DNA of 56,384 bases from NCBI GenBank assembly GCA_017479705.1, contig JAFVCA010000052.1, forward strand, positions 1 to 56,384. The letters run 5' to 3'. The DNA is from Bacteroidales bacterium. Its GTDB lineage: Bacteria > Bacteroidota > Bacteroidia > Bacteroidales > P3. Shown here in pieces: positions 1 through 8,485 of this stretch. How positions within the stretch are numbered: position 1 is the first letter of the stretch; every line of letters starts with the position of its first letter. The notes beneath the pieces are model-generated. The model was not told where the DNA came from. It did not search any database and worked only from the letters and a program-made list of their open reading frames with translations. The position numbers and the translations under genes were made by a program.

Positions 1-44
1 GGGTTGCTCCCCAGCAGAGCCCCGCTATGCTTCAGACTGCGCGG

Positions 45-52
45 CAAAGATA
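45..52 (-). promoter_or_regulatory. Candidate -7 box for a gene left of the window
   Basis: On the minus strand the bases read TATCTTTG, a match to the Bacteroidetes -7 consensus TAnnTTTG. It points off the left edge, so the gene it would serve is not visible. No -33 TTTG lies at the right distance, so this is weak support only. Confidence 0.3.
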
Positions 53-72
53 CAAAACTTTTTTCAATCGGC

Positions 73-132
73 CATCCTGCAATTTGACCTATTGAGACAA
101 AGTACAAAAAATCATCCTGCAATTTGACCTAT
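73..132. repeat. 20-bp direct repeat, two copies
   Basis: The 20-base unit CATCCTGCAATTTGACCTAT occurs identically at 73-92 and 113-132, a 40-base period, in the non-coding stretch before the first gene. Two identical copies at fixed spacing could be a tandem protein-binding site or the end of a longer repeat array; nothing else supports either reading. Confidence 0.8.
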
Positions 133-286
133 ACGCCAAATATTATTAAAACAGAAAGTCAATGCAAAACATAAAACAAGCAATCTGTACCCAGAAATAC
201 GTCATTGCATCAAACCTCTCTGGTCGGCGTGGATAATCGTTCTGATTGGTGCCATCTGCGGTGCAATCTATCTGATTGGTGGCGGC

Positions 287-649
287 ATGTCGCCCTCCCT
301 GTCCAGCCTGTTTCTCTACATGGCGGCGTTAGGAGTGCTGACCCTGCTTTTCATCATCTGTTTCTATCTGTTTGGCGACAGCCGTTTCCCTTACAGCAAG
401 CCGCTCCACCGCCGTTTGGAGCCCACCCACACTTATTATGCCGAGTCGTCGTTGCCACAGCTCACCGAGGCCTTGGAAAAAGGCGACGAGTCAGCTTTGG
501 CCACGGTGAAACGGGTGGCTTCGCCCCAGCTGGTTCTGGTGCGCTACAGTGATGAACCCGAAACAGTCTATTATTCTCAAATCCTCCGCTACGAGGGGAA
601 GAACCTGATTCCCCTCACGGACATCTTTATCAACAATATCAATAAATAG
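287..649 (+). CDS. Small two-helix membrane protein, start unclear (possibly damaged)
   Basis: No family recognised. From ATG 287 the protein is 120 residues, with a hydrophobic helix near residues 8-27 and a soluble C-terminal half. The same frame is open upstream back to about 128 and encodes a convincing further helix (IIVLIGAICGAIYLIGG) preceded by a basic segment, but that extension has no ATG. An ATG at 162 is in a different frame and stops at 236. Either the start is non-standard or a one-base indel has separated the ATG from the body. It sits 7 bases before a second small two-helix membrane protein, so the two are probably co-transcribed. The downstream neighbour is also interrupted, which favours decay or a strain-specific lesion. 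Confidence 0.55.
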   Translation: MSPSLSSLFLYMAALGVLTLLFIICFYLFGDSRFPYSKPLHRRLEPTHTYYAESSLPQLTEALEKGDESALATVKRVASPQLVLVRYSDEPETVYYSQILRYEGKNLIPLTDIFINNINK

Positions 650-656
650 AGTAATC

Positions 657-1091
657 ATGGAAACAATACAATCAATCGATGAATATATTGCCACCCAAAT
701 GGATGGCAAAATAGTGCGGAAGGGCAAGAACCCTCTGCCTTGGATAGTTTTAACCCTTGTCGGCATAGCCCTCATAGTGGTTTGTTTCTCGGTCAGGCTT
801 GCCGACAGTCTGCAAACACTGCTGCTGACCCTCGGCGCAATTGCAACACTTGTGGGCATAGTGCTTTCAGCCTTGTGCCTTTCCAAAACGCTGTGGACCT
901 ACTGCTATCTTCCAACACACAGCCGGGTCAAAAACAGGACGGTGTACCTCTCGTCTGCCGACTACGCCATCTGCCGCGAAGCTCTCGCCAACCAGCATTT
1001 TGACACGATAGGCAAGCGTCAACCGCAGGTCAGTACCAACATGGGTGTCAAACTGCTGTGGAGCACCGACGGAGCTATAGTCCTGATGTAG
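657..1091 (+). CDS. Small two-helix membrane protein, truncated by in-frame TAG
   Basis: Unrecognised 144-residue protein beginning METIQSIDEYIAT, with two hydrophobic helices at about residues 28-46 and 53-75 and a soluble C-terminal part. The reading frame meets TAG at 1089-1091, but the same frame continues without a stop for 31 more codons to TAG at 1185-1187. That extension looks like ordinary protein (AGRFDIGPFEPETEVVRIEG and on). The simplest reading is that the original gene ended at 1187 and an amber mutation shortened it. Read-through is possible but unsupported. With the preceding gene it forms a two-gene unit of unknown function. Confidence 0.6.
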   Translation: METIQSIDEYIATQMDGKIVRKGKNPLPWIVLTLVGIALIVVCFSVRLADSLQTLLLTLGAIATLVGIVLSALCLSKTLWTYCYLPTHSRVKNRTVYLSSADYAICREALANQHFDTIGKRQPQVSTNMGVKLLWSTDGAIVLM

Positions 1092-1195
1092 GCGGGACGT
1101 TTCGACATCGGTCCTTTCGAACCCGAAACCGAGGTTGTTCGGATTGAGGGTGCGGACACCGGCAAGTTGCAATCCCTGCTTAAATAGTCAATCAC

Positions 1196-1230
1196 TGAGT
1201 GGTGCAGAGCCTACGGCTCTGTGCCACTCA
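1196..1230. repeat. Long stable hairpin before the antiporter gene
   Basis: A 16-pair stem (two G-T pairs) with a 3-base loop TAC: arms TGAGTGGTGCAGAGCC and GGCTCTGTGCCACTCA. It begins 9 bases after the second stop of the upstream gene and ends 18 bases before the antiporter ATG. There is no T-run on either side, so it is a REP-like or mRNA-stability element rather than a classical intrinsic terminator. Similar 3-base-loop hairpins occur at 4323-4333 and 54770-54872. Confidence 0.7.
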
Positions 1231-1248
1231 TTCATTATCTTGTGGCCT

Positions 1249-2787
1249 ATGCAGTTAGAATTATTACTTCTGATTTTTTCATCGCTCTTCTTCGCCAGCA
1301 TCCTGGCGGGCAAGGCGGGGAGCCGCTTCGGTGTGCCGGCCCTGCTGCTCTTCCTCGGAGTGGGTATGCTGTTCGGCAGCGACGGATTGGGCATCCGTTT
1401 CGACAATATCAAAACCGCCCAAATGGTGGGCACTGTGGCACTGAGTGCCATCCTCTTTTCCGGTGGTCTCGACACCAAAATAAGCGACATCAAGCCCGTC
1501 CTTAAACCCGGAGTTACATTGGCAACCTTTGGTGTGCTTGTCACCGCGCTGGCTACCGGCGTGGTGCTTTATCTGCTCATGGGCCGCTCTTTCGGTATGG
1601 ACCTTATGTTGTGTCTGCTTTTGGCTGCCACCATGAGCAGTACCGACTCGGCCTCGGTCTTTTCCATCCTCCGGGGCAAAGGGTTGAATCTGAAGCATAA
1701 TCTGCGTCCCACGCTGGAGTTGGAAAGCGGTGCCAACGACCCCATGGCATACGTCCTCACCCTCACCTTCATCACGCTCTGCACCCAAGGCGGCAGCCCC
1801 GACTGGGGGCAGGCCTTGCTGATGTTGGTCACGCAGTTGGTTGTGGGTTTCGTGGCAGGCTGGCTGTTTGGCAAGGGGATGGTGTGGAGCATCAACAAGG
1901 TCAATCTGGACAATGCCGCGCTCTACCCCATCTTGGTGCTGGCTGGCAGTTTCTTTGTCTTTGCTGCCACCTATTACATGCAGGGCAACAGCTATCTGGC
2001 TGTCTATATTGCGGGATTGGTGGTGGGCAACAGCAAGTTTGTGCATAAGCGGTCCACCCGCAACTTCTTTGACGGCATCACATGGCTTGCCCAGCTCTCC
2101 ATGTTCCTCACGCTCGGATTGCTTGTCAACCCCTCCGAACTCAAGCACGTGCTTGTCCCAGGGTTGATAATCAGTGTGGTGATGATTCTTGTGACGCGCC
2201 CGCTTGCGGTCTTCCTTTCACTCGCCCCGTTCAGAAACTATATGCTCAAGGACAGGCTTTTCGTCTCCTGGGTAGGGCTGCGGGGTGCCGTCCCGATCAT
2301 CTTTGCCATCCTCTGTCGCGCTTCGGGGGTGCCACACAGCGAGGAGATGTTCAACATCGTGTTCCTCTGCACATTGGTTAGCCTTGTGGTGCAGGGCACC
2401 TCTCTGCCCCTTGTGGCTCGGTGGTTGGGTGTGTCCGAACCGCCGGCACGCCAGCTCAACAACGCCCCACAGCATTTCGACATCGATTTCCCCGAAGAGA
2501 TAAAATCCTCGTCGACAGAGATTGAAATCAAGCAGCCCATGCTGGCCAAAGGGAGCCGACTGATGGATTTAGGGTTGCCGGAAAAGACCTTGGCCATCAT
2601 GGTGAAGCGGGACGACAACTTTTTCGTCCCCACGGGCAAGACGGTTCTCCACGAGGGCGACCGCCTGATGGTGCTGACCGACAACCAGGAGGAGCTGGAA
2701 GCCAAGCTCCACATCATCGGTGCCATAGAGCCTCCCGCGGAGCCTCCCAAGCGTAGGTGGACAAGCATCTTTTTCGAGGATGAATGA
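1249..2787 (+). CDS. nhaP2: Potassium/proton antiporter, CPA1 family with TrkA-C domain
   Basis: The 512-residue protein exchanges a monovalent cation (K+ or Na+) for protons across the inner membrane. Residues 1 to about 390 form a chain of roughly 12 hydrophobic helices with CPA1 features, including a conserved SSTDSASVFSILR segment and an ELESGANDPMAY segment that supplies the ion-binding acidic residues. The last 110 or so residues are soluble and match the TrkA-C/RCK-C fold seen in NhaP2/CvrA, which senses nucleotides. ATG 1249 was chosen over an upstream GTG/ATG because the first helix starts directly after MQLELLLLIF. The ion specificity cannot be read from sequence. The gene stands alone after a hairpin. 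Confidence 0.9.
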   Translation: MQLELLLLIFSSLFFASILAGKAGSRFGVPALLLFLGVGMLFGSDGLGIRFDNIKTAQMVGTVALSAILFSGGLDTKISDIKPVLKPGVTLATFGVLVTALATGVVLYLLMGRSFGMDLMLCLLLAATMSSTDSASVFSILRGKGLNLKHNLRPTLELESGANDPMAYVLTLTFITLCTQGGSPDWGQALLMLVTQLVVGFVAGWLFGKGMVWSINKVNLDNAALYPILVLAGSFFVFAATYYMQGNSYLAVYIAGLVVGNSKFVHKRSTRNFFDGITWLAQLSMFLTLGLLVNPSELKHVLVPGLIISVVMILVTRPLAVFLSLAPFRNYMLKDRLFVSWVGLRGAVPIIFAILCRASGVPHSEEMFNIVFLCTLVSLVVQGTSLPLVARWLGVSEPPARQLNNAPQHFDIDFPEEIKSSSTEIEIKQPMLAKGSRLMDLGLPEKTLAIMVKRDDNFFVPTGKTVLHEGDRLMVLTDNQEELEAKLHIIGAIEPPAEPPKRRWTSIFFEDE

Positions 2788-3226
2788 AGGTTTCCACTCC
2801 CATAGCCATTCCTTGTCCTGTTTCAGGCCACTTGTACAGGAGTTACCCATTGTTTTGCCTACCTCCCTTGGACAAACACATCCCGAAACGAACGCATCGG
2901 AACCCCAAAGGAGCGACGCAATCCTTGGTCTGCTCCGTTGAATGGAAGGCGGAGCAGAGCTTTGTCCCCTAAATTCTAAACAGGTGTAAAAAGAGGTGTG
3001 GAGGGTTATCCTTGAAGATGCATCGATGTGGCGGCAATGGAGGAAAGGCTTTTTCCATGCCAATCTTCAATGGTTAAATGAGCATTGAGTGTCGGTATTG
3101 AAAAAAAAGTGTATCATTGCATTTATGTTGGGCAGCCGCTTATGGTAGGTATCTATGTAATTACCAGTGTTTATTGATTTGCCAGTGGTTGGATGGGTGC
3201 CCGATGATATAAAAAAGATTGTACTC
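2788..3226. other. Non-coding gap with one small hairpin
   Basis: About 440 bases with no supported gene. A 62-codon open frame at 2784-2972 overlaps the antiporter stop but has no recognisable content. A perfect 8-base stem lies at 2930-2957 (CTGCTCCG and CGGAGCAG, 12-base loop), which may end the antiporter transcript although no T-run follows. A fragment at about 2902-2920 (CCCCAAAGGAGCGACGC) resembles 18176-18192, suggesting a dispersed short repeat. Confidence 0.5.
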
Positions 3227-4324
3227 ATGCAAATGGCTGAAAGTAGAAAAAGAATTGAATGGATTGATGCCTTGAGGGGTTTCACTATGATTTTGGTTGT
3301 CTTCTCGCATGTGGAGATTTCGGGCTTTGGGATGGCTCCCGGCTATGCGGGAATTAATGACTTCTTTCGAACGTTCCGCATGCCGCTGTTTTTCTTTGTG
3401 AGTGGCTTTATTGCTTTTCGCATGCAGGAGTGGGACTGGGGGCTTTGGCGCAATTCTGTGCTGAAAAAGATGAGGGTGCAATTGATTCCGATGCTTTTCT
3501 TTGGTCTGCTTTATGCTGTATTCTTTTATGCCCAACGGAAAGGAGTCACCCCGATGGCTTCTATTGAGGGTTTTTTCAATGATTCCGCGAAGTATGGATA
3601 CTGGTTTACGGAGGTATTGTTGGGGATGTTTCTGATTTATTATACGGCATCGTTTGTGCTTAAGAGGTTTGGATTGGCGGTTCGGCAGGTGTTGCTTTCT
3701 GTTATTGCCATTGGTCTTTATGCGCTTGCTTATAGCAGTGTCACCCAGTTTTCCCACCATCGGGTGGCCAATTGGTTGTGCTTTTATTATCTGTGTTTGT
3801 ATTTCCAGTTTTTTGTGTTTGGGAATATAATTGCTTGCTACCAAAGAAGGGTGTTCGAGGTGTTGCACAACAAGTATGTGTCGGGTGCGGTTTTGCTTTT
3901 GTTTGCTGGTCTTTATATTTTCTATCTTGGCCGTTCGGATGTACAGCATGATTATGTGGTGACGGACTTGTCGAAACTTGCGTTGGAGGCGATACGCTAC
4001 TTGGGGGTGCTGACAACGGTGATGTTATTCCAGAGGTATGAGGCTTCCTTCTCGAAAAAAAACTGGGTTGGAAGAGGTTTGCAGTTTATTGGGGGGCGTA
4101 CTTTGGATGTGTATTTGTTGCATTATTTCTTCATCCCGGCGATTCCTGCCATTGGGGTGTATCTCAGTACTACAGGTTCGATGGTGTTAGAGTCGGTAGT
4201 TGTATTGCTGTTCTCGTTGCTGGTTATAGGGTTCTGCCTTGCGGTGAGCAGTATTATCCGCATCAGCCCGTGGCTGGCGTATTGGCTGCTGGGCGTGAAA
4301 CAGTCGATGGCGGGCAAGGAGTAG
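3227..4324 (+). CDS. Acyltransferase family 3 membrane protein
   Basis: The 365-residue integral membrane protein begins RKRIEWIDALRGFTMILVVFSHVEI, the characteristic opening of acyltransferase-3 (OafA/WbbC/fucose-4-O-acetylase-like) proteins: a DxLRG motif and then a conserved histidine in helix 1. About ten hydrophobic segments follow to the C-terminus. Such proteins O-acetylate sugars of lipopolysaccharide, capsule or peptidoglycan using cytoplasmic acetyl-CoA. The in-frame GTG at 3167 was rejected in favour of ATG 3227, since the family motif begins soon after. It is monocistronic and convergent with aspA, whose terminator lies between them. It could serve the polysaccharide locus in trans, but nothing here proves that. 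Confidence 0.8.
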   Translation: MQMAESRKRIEWIDALRGFTMILVVFSHVEISGFGMAPGYAGINDFFRTFRMPLFFFVSGFIAFRMQEWDWGLWRNSVLKKMRVQLIPMLFFGLLYAVFFYAQRKGVTPMASIEGFFNDSAKYGYWFTEVLLGMFLIYYTASFVLKRFGLAVRQVLLSVIAIGLYALAYSSVTQFSHHRVANWLCFYYLCLYFQFFVFGNIIACYQRRVFEVLHNKYVSGAVLLLFAGLYIFYLGRSDVQHDYVVTDLSKLALEAIRYLGVLTTVMLFQRYEASFSKKNWVGRGLQFIGGRTLDVYLLHYFFIPAIPAIGVYLSTTGSMVLESVVVLLFSLLVIGFCLAVSSIIRISPWLAYWLLGVKQSMAGKE

Positions 4325-4360
4325 CCGACGGCTGTGTGGATGGACTTCCTTTATGGGACA

Positions 4361-4398
4361 TAAAAAAAGAGCCGTAGATGGCGGAGGCCATCTACGGC
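4361..4398 (-). terminator. Intrinsic terminator of the hydrogenase-aspA operon
   Basis: A perfect 12-base stem (GCCGTAGATGGC at 4371-4382 and GCCATCTACGGC at 4387-4398) is followed on the minus strand by TCTTTTTTTA. It lies about 30 bases after the aspA stop. It is a textbook rho-independent terminator for the minus-strand operon and may also block plus-strand read-through from the acyltransferase gene. Confidence 0.9.
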
Positions 4399-4426
4399 GG
4401 GGGTTATTTAGAACGATGAAAGATGC

Positions 4427-5842
4427 TTAGAGCTTGATTTCGATGGGCTGGAGCATGTTTTCGGGCTTGAGGATTTCGTCAAGCTGTTCTTTGGTGAGGA
4501 GTTTGTGCTCAAGGACGAGCTCGTAGACGCCGCGGCCGGTCTCGCTGGCCTCTTTGGCAATCTTGGTGCTCTGCTTGTAGCCGATGATGGGGTTGAGCAT
4601 GGTGACGATTCCGATGCTGTTCTGGACGAGCTGGCGGCAGCGCTCCTCGTTGGCGACGATGCCTTCGATGCAGAGGGTGCGGAGGGTGTCAAGGCCGTTC
4701 TCTAACAGGTGGACGCTCTCGAAGAGGGTGTAGGCGATGACGGGTTCCATGACGTTGAGTTCCAACTGGCCGTTGTCGCTGGCGATGGTGATGCACATGT
4801 CGTTGCCGATGACTTTGTAGCAGACTTGGTTCATCACTTCGGGGATGACGGGGTTGACCTTGCCGGGCATGATGGAGGAGCCGGGCTGGCGTTCGGGCAG
4901 GTGGATTTCGTTGAGGCCGCAGCGGGGACCGGAGGAGAGCAGACGGAGGTCGTTGCACATCTTGTTAATCTTCAGTGCAAGGCGCTTCATGGCGGAGCTG
5001 TACTGAATCATGCAGCTGGTGGCGCTGGTGGCTTCGATGAGGTTGTCGGCAAGGGTGATGTTCCAGCCGGTGACTTTGCGAAGGGCTTTGATGCAGGCAT
5101 CGCTGTAGCCGGGTTTGGAGCAGATGCCGGTGCCGATGGCGGTGGCTCCCATGTTGACGGTGAGGAACTCGTCGGCAGCATTGCGGAGGTTGGCCACTTC
5201 ACCACGCAGGGCAGCAGCGAAACCGCTGAAGGTCTGGCCGAGGGTCATGGGAACGGCGTCTTGCAGCTGGGTGCGGCCCATCTTGATGACGTGTGCGAAC
5301 TCCTTGGTCTTTTTGTCGAGGGAGTCGATCATCTTTTCGAGATGGGGCATGAAGGCGAGGTGCTCAAGGCACATGGCCATGTGGATGGCGCAGGGGTAGG
5401 CGTCGTTGGTGCTCTGTGAAGCGTTGACAACGTCGTTGGGGGAGCAGAATTGGTATTCGCCGCGTTTGTGGCCCATTTTTTCAAGGGCGAGGTTGGCGAT
5501 GACCTCGTTGGCGGCCATGTTGGTGCTGGTGCCGGCGCCGCCCTGGATCATGTCGATGGGGAACTGGTCGTGGAAACGTCCGGAGATGAGTTGGTCGCAA
5601 GCCCAGCAGATGGCGTCACCCTGTTCGGGGGTAATCATGCCGACCTCGACATTGGCCATGGCGGCAGCTTTCTTGGTGATGGCCATGCCTTTGATGAAGT
5701 TGGGGTAGTTGGAGAGCAGGTTGCCGCTGATGTGGAAGTTGTCTATTGCACGGCTGGTTTGCACACCGTAGTAAACTTCTTCGGGAACTTCCTTGGAGCC
5801 GAGAAGGTCACTTTCTGTACGGAAATTTTTCTTGTTAGTCAT
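4427..5842 (-). CDS. aspA: Aspartate ammonia-lyase
   Basis: Cytoplasmic homotetrameric enzyme converting L-aspartate reversibly to fumarate and ammonia. The 471 residues match the usual length of about 470-480. The aspartase/fumarase signature GSSIMPGKVNP is present around residue 325, with the GAGTSTNMAANEVIAN active-site segment near 102. Aspartase is preferred over fumarase C because of overall sequence character and length. It starts 22 bases after the [FeFe] hydrogenase stop, on the same strand and with no terminator between, so it is probably the last gene of the hydrogenase operon. The fumarate it forms could feed fumarate reductase, an electron sink that competes with hydrogen release. 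Confidence 0.93.
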   Translation of the reverse strand: MTNKKNFRTESDLLGSKEVPEEVYYGVQTSRAIDNFHISGNLLSNYPNFIKGMAITKKAAAMANVEVGMITPEQGDAICWACDQLISGRFHDQFPIDMIQGGAGTSTNMAANEVIANLALEKMGHKRGEYQFCSPNDVVNASQSTNDAYPCAIHMAMCLEHLAFMPHLEKMIDSLDKKTKEFAHVIKMGRTQLQDAVPMTLGQTFSGFAAALRGEVANLRNAADEFLTVNMGATAIGTGICSKPGYSDACIKALRKVTGWNITLADNLIEATSATSCMIQYSSAMKRLALKINKMCNDLRLLSSGPRCGLNEIHLPERQPGSSIMPGKVNPVIPEVMNQVCYKVIGNDMCITIASDNGQLELNVMEPVIAYTLFESVHLLENGLDTLRTLCIEGIVANEERCRQLVQNSIGIVTMLNPIIGYKQSTKIAKEASETGRGVYELVLEHKLLTKEQLDEILKPENMLQPIEIKL

Positions 5843-5864
5843 TGTTGTTATTTGATTTTATTTG

Positions 5865-7313
5865 TTAGTCTTGGTTCATTGTCATTTTGTACAGGCGGAC
5901 GGAGCCATCGATGGTTTTCTCTTTGGCTTCGTTGCCGTATTGGTCGACGTCGAAGACGTTGCGCGGGGAGTGGGTGATGCAGAGGGGACCGCCGATGCAG
6001 CCGCCGTCACATGCCATGCCTTCGAAGAAGTTGGCTGTGGCCTTTTTGGCGCGGAGCAGGGTGAGCTGGGTGCGGCATTGGTCTATGCCGTTCATGGCGA
6101 TGGGTTTTACGCCTTCGATGCCCAGTTTTTCGGCTACGTAGGCCACGCCTTGTGCCAGGCCGCCGCTCTTGGCGAATATGCGGCCGTAGTAGGAGGCGTT
6201 GTCGAGAATGGTGTCCTCGCATTGAGTGGTGTCGATACCGCGGGCGTCGACAAAGGCTTGCAGTTCCTCGAAGCTCATGACGCTGTCAATCAGGCCGCCG
6301 GTCTTGGCCAAGGTGTACTCGCCTTTCTTGGCAGCGCAGGGGCCGATGAAGACGACGCGGGCTGTGGGGTCGGAGTGCTTGATGAGCTTGGCGGTGGTGA
6401 CCATGGGGGAGACGGAGGAGGAGATGGCGTCCTTGAATTCGGGGAAGTTCTTCTCGACGAAACTGACGAAAGCGGGGCAGCAGGAGGTTGTCATGACGGC
6501 ACCTTCGCCTTTCTCGCGGAATTCGCGGGCTTCGTTGTAGAGGGTGATGTCGGCACCGAGGGCGGCTTCTACAACCTGATGGAAGCCGAGTTTCTTGATG
6601 GCTGTGACCACTTGGGTGATACGCCCGAATCGGCACTGGCTGACAATGGCCGGAGCGATGACGGCGTAGACGCGGTAGCGAGTGTTATTTTCGGATTCTT
6701 GCAGAAGTTTGATAATGTCGAGTACCAGGCTGCGGTCGGTGATGGCACCGAAGGGGCATTTGTACACGCAAGCACCGCACGAGATGCACTTGTTGTTGTC
6801 GATTACTGCCTTGTCGTCCTCGTTGATGCTGATGGCTTTCACTTTGCAGCTTTGCATGCAGGGACGTTTCTGGGCGATGATGGCGCTGTAGGGGCATGCC
6901 TGGGAGCATTTGCCGCATTCGATGCATTTGGATTTGTCGATGACGCAACGGTGGTCGACGATGGTGATGGCACCGCGGGGGCAGACGTCTTTGCAGGCGT
7001 GCATCAAGCATCCACGACAGGCAGGGGTTACCATCATGCCCGCCGAGGGGCATTCGTCGCAAGCAGTTTCCATCACCTGCACGGGGTTGGGATTGTCCTT
7101 GTTGCCACCCATTGCCATCTGGATGCGTTCCTGTACGATGGCGCGCTCCTTGTAGATGCAGCAGTTCAGCTCCGATTTCGGGCCGGGACTGATGATTTTG
7201 GGTATTTCCATATAGGCATCATCAAGCCCCCCTTCATAGGCGCGGCGTATCACCTCTTTCAGTACTTTGTACTTAATCCATTGTACGTTGGTGTCGAATA
7301 ACTTCTGTTCCAT
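5865..7313 (-). CDS. [FeFe] hydrogenase, probably group B catalytic type
   Basis: Cytoplasmic iron hydrogenase of 482 residues. An N-terminal region of about 75 residues precedes a cysteine-rich part with several ferredoxin-like [4Fe-4S] sites (CRGCLMHACKDVCP, CIECGKCSQACP, CISCGACVYKCP). The H-cluster domain keeps all ligands: L1 TSCCPAF near 278, L2 GPCAAKKGE near 325, L3 MACDGGCIGGP near 435. The proton-relay cysteine of TSCCP is present, so it should be catalytic, either making H2 or oxidising it. The architecture fits group B, the form common in gut anaerobes, better than the electron-bifurcating group A3, whose HydB/HydC partners are absent. ATG 7313 was chosen over TTG 7322, which overlaps the phosphatase stop. 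No HydE/F/G maturases lie in the window. Confidence 0.88.
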   Translation of the reverse strand: MEQKLFDTNVQWIKYKVLKEVIRRAYEGGLDDAYMEIPKIISPGPKSELNCCIYKERAIVQERIQMAMGGNKDNPNPVQVMETACDECPSAGMMVTPACRGCLMHACKDVCPRGAITIVDHRCVIDKSKCIECGKCSQACPYSAIIAQKRPCMQSCKVKAISINEDDKAVIDNNKCISCGACVYKCPFGAITDRSLVLDIIKLLQESENNTRYRVYAVIAPAIVSQCRFGRITQVVTAIKKLGFHQVVEAALGADITLYNEAREFREKGEGAVMTTSCCPAFVSFVEKNFPEFKDAISSSVSPMVTTAKLIKHSDPTARVVFIGPCAAKKGEYTLAKTGGLIDSVMSFEELQAFVDARGIDTTQCEDTILDNASYYGRIFAKSGGLAQGVAYVAEKLGIEGVKPIAMNGIDQCRTQLTLLRAKKATANFFEGMACDGGCIGGPLCITHSPRNVFDVDQYGNEAKEKTIDGSVRLYKMTMNQD

Positions 7314-7318
7314 AAATG

Positions 7319-8485
7319 TCAATCGTAGTTTACTGTAACTTCTTTACCCATGCGACGGAGGTTCTCGGCGATGTGCTCAACGAGTTTCAGTTTCATGGTA
7401 ATGTCTATGTCCAAACCTTGGTGGGCGGCATTGACGTTTTGCCCCACAAAGAAGACGACGTGCGTCGCCTCTTCGAAGATGATGTTTGCCAGCAGCGAGC
7501 CACCGTCCTTCTTGCTGTAAGTTTTGGGCGTGAGGTCCTTGGTGGAAACATATTTCTCAGACAAGGTCAGCAGTCGGCGCAGGGTGATAACCCCTTCGGT
7601 GGTGAGGTCGATGCCATCAATGAAACCAATGGGAGGCACGTCGCGGTCGGGGAAATCGAAACTGGTTTTGAGTTGCTTGCCTGTGCAGCGGGCTACAATT
7701 TGGGAACTGGTGCCACCGCACACGATGCGCTTGTCGGCTCCCTGCAAGAAACGCTCTACATAGAACTGGTCTTTGTCCTTGTCCACCGGGGGGCCCACCA
7801 TGATGTGCACCTCCATGCGTGGGCGCACGCGGATGGCTGCCACGGTGGTGTCGTCGCCGGGACGGTCAAGATAAAGGTCGTTGCATGCGGACGCCAGCAG
7901 ACATGCCGCGGCACGGGCGGACATGTGGCTATTGACGTTGTTGTCCAAATGCTCCATGATTTCCTTCCTCTGCCAGCCAAAATTCAGTATCTGGCCGATG
8001 CCGGCATGTATGGTGCCATCGCTCATCACAAACACCATGTCGCCAGGCGCGAGTTCCAACTCGGTGTGGAACACCTGCTTGCCGCAGATGGTGTGGGGTT
8101 CGCGATTGGGGAAATTCTGTGTGTGGCCATTGTGGTACCAGATGGCTTCGGGGTTGTCGAATTCAAACAGGTGTCCGTGTCCGTTTTTGTCAACGTGGAT
8201 TACGGAGAATGTGCTGTAGGCCAACTGGCGCTCCTTGCAAACAGGCAGAGTTTGAATGATGGTTTCCACGCACTCCTCGATGTCGGCTTCGTTAGCCACC
8301 ATGGTGCAGAGAATTTTGCTGGTGAGTGTGGCCAGTATGTTGGCTTTCACCCCACTGCCTAAGCCGTCGGCCAGTACAAGGGTGGTGTAGTCGCCTCGCA
8401 CGCACATCTCCACATTGTCGCCGCAAAGCTCTTCACCCACATGGTTCAGCGACGTGAATCCGTATTCAATGCAGAGTTCCTTCAT
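7319..8485 (-). CDS. SpoIIE/PP2C-type serine phosphatase linked to hydrogenase
   Basis: The 388-residue protein starts with a PP2C-like SpoIIE phosphatase domain at about 1-225. Metal-binding motifs are visible: LADGLGSGVKAN near 39, SDGTIHAG near 154 and GDDTTVAAIR near 209. The remaining 160 residues are an extra domain, starting VHIMVGPPVDKDKDQFYVERFL, that I cannot assign. There are no membrane helices, so it is cytoplasmic. It overlaps the sensory-hydrogenase gene by 4 bases (ATGA) and ends 5 bases before the catalytic hydrogenase, implying tight co-expression. PP2C phosphatases beside PAS-containing [FeFe] hydrogenases are a known arrangement in which the phosphatase is thought to be the signalling output. 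The target phosphoprotein is unknown. Confidence 0.85.
   Translation of the reverse strand: MKELCIEYGFTSLNHVGEELCGDNVEMCVRGDYTTLVLADGLGSGVKANILATLTSKILCTMVANEADIEECVETIIQTLPVCKERQLAYSTFSVIHVDKNGHGHLFEFDNPEAIWYHNGHTQNFPNREPHTICGKQVFHTELELAPGDMVFVMSDGTIHAGIGQILNFGWQRKEIMEHLDNNVNSHMSARAAACLLASACNDLYLDRPGDDTTVAAIRVRPRMEVHIMVGPPVDKDKDQFYVERFLQGADKRIVCGGTSSQIVARCTGKQLKTSFDFPDRDVPPIGFIDGIDLTTEGVITLRRLLTLSEKYVSTKDLTPKTYSKKDGGSLLANIIFEEATHVVFFVGQNVNAAHQGLDIDITMKLKLVEHIAENLRRMGKEVTVNYD

Noticed and set aside
2784-2972. 62-codon open frame after the antiporter
   Set aside because: No hydrophobic segment, motif or biased composition; it contains the 2930-2957 hairpin arms. Treated as non-coding.
5862-7301. 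479-codon plus-strand open frame
   Set aside because: Antisense shadow of the [FeFe] hydrogenase gene; low-complexity composition and no recognisable motif.
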